Assembly (NCBI GenBank): GCA_038729325.1
Contig: JAVYSG010000076.1
Span: 1 to 5,324, forward strand
Source of the DNA: UBA509 sp038729325
GTDB lineage: Archaea > Thermoplasmatota > Thermoplasmata > Thermoplasmatales > Thermoplasmataceae
Reading direction: 5' to 3'
Length of the DNA stretch: 5,324 nucleotides
The notes beneath the pieces were generated by a model that searched no databases, had not been told where the DNA came from, and worked only from the letters and a program-made list of their open reading frames with translations. Shown piece by piece: positions 5,004 through 5,324 of the stretch; positions within the stretch are counted from its first letter, which is position 1; every line of letters starts with the position of its first letter. The translations under genes were made by a program, and so were the position numbers.

Positions 5004-5324
5004 CCCCGGCACTGTGGAATTCCTATTATTCCAGGATATCGGCAGATCTTGGTTTTTCAATGCAGGATGATTATGACAGTTCCCTGCTTCTTTCGGGAAT
5101 TCTGGGGAACAGTTCAAGGCTTTCTCTCCTTAATGACTATACCGCCAATAATATCACAGTTGTGGGGAATGCAGCTTCAATGCACGACGATCTTGCCAGG
5201 GCGCATGGTGAGGTTACCATAGTGGCTGATTCGGCCCTCTCTGCCTACATGGATGTGCTGTCATATCCAGAGATTGTTGTTACGGACCTTGACGGCGATA
5301 TGGACAGAATTAAGGAGGCTTCTG
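5000..5324 (+). CDS. mptE: MptE-like 6-hydroxymethyl-7,8-dihydropterin pyrophosphokinase, 3' end cut by window
   Basis: Reading from the ATG at 5000 gives 108 codons with no stop before the window ends. The N-terminal part begins MTPALWNSYYSRI and carries the signatures of the archaeal DUF115/MptE family: VVGNAAS (54-60), VADSA (75-79) and VVTDLDGD (93-100). The Asp-rich last motif is diagnostic and is expected to bind the Mg-ATP phosphates. MptE activates 6-hydroxymethyl-dihydropterin with ATP for tetrahydromethanopterin or folate-like cofactor synthesis, replacing bacterial FolK. The family's more usual ADGA reads ADSA here. ATG overlaps the DUF373 stop as ATGA, and no GGTG precedes it, so translation probably depends on re-initiation after DUF373. 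The C-terminal half is not visible, so length and completeness cannot be judged. Confidence 0.8.
   Translation, partial: MTPALWNSYYSRISADLGFSMQDDYDSSLLLSGILGNSSRLSLLNDYTANNITVVGNAASMHDDLARAHGEVTIVADSALSAYMDVLSYPEIVVTDLDGDMDRIKEAS

Noticed and set aside
1..5324. CRISPR arrays, tRNA or rRNA genes, insertion sequences
   Set aside because: No direct-repeat/spacer series, cloverleaf-like sequences, transposase genes or flanking terminal repeats were seen.

Overview
The window looks archaeal, most likely a euryarchaeon close to the Thermoplasmatales; that placement is an inference from gene content and signals, not from a search. The evidence is an archaeal-type HMG-CoA synthase / thiolase / DUF35 gene cluster, a DUF373 membrane protein, the start of an MptE-like pterin pyrophosphokinase, TATA-box promoters 25-35 bases upstream of starts, and short GGTG(A) Shine-Dalgarno sequences.

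Layout. Positions 1-594 (+) hold the 3' portion of purN (GAR formyltransferase), cut by the left edge. It converges across a 57-base spacer on a three-gene minus-strand operon: HMG-CoA synthase (3264-2209), a thiolase-family protein (2225-1053) and a DUF35 zinc-ribbon/OB protein (1053-652). The three genes overlap, so they are probably co-translated. In characterised archaea these products form one complex that makes acetoacetyl-CoA and passes it to HMG-CoA synthase, the entry to mevalonate and ether-lipid isoprenoids. A divergent promoter region (3265-3456) separates this operon from a 73-residue basic winged-helix protein (3457-3678, +). A hairpin/T-tract terminator and a palindrome-rich promoter region follow. 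Then come a DUF373 membrane protein (3828-5003, +) and, overlapping its stop codon by ATGA, the first 108 codons of an mptE-like gene that runs off the right edge.

Most interesting point. HMG-CoA synthase keeps its Glu/Cys/His catalytic triad, but its partner thiolase lacks the usual catalytic residues: Thr replaces the nucleophilic Cys, Asn replaces the His of the GHP motif, and Ser replaces the Cys of the HDC motif. The reading frame is otherwise intact and well conserved. Either this is a non-catalytic scaffold in the HMG-CoA synthase complex, or it has a different chemistry (for comparison, the Cys-less thiolase-fold aldolase Ltp2 also works with a DUF35 partner). Secondary points are the stacked inverted repeats over the DUF373 promoter and the DUF373-mptE coupling.
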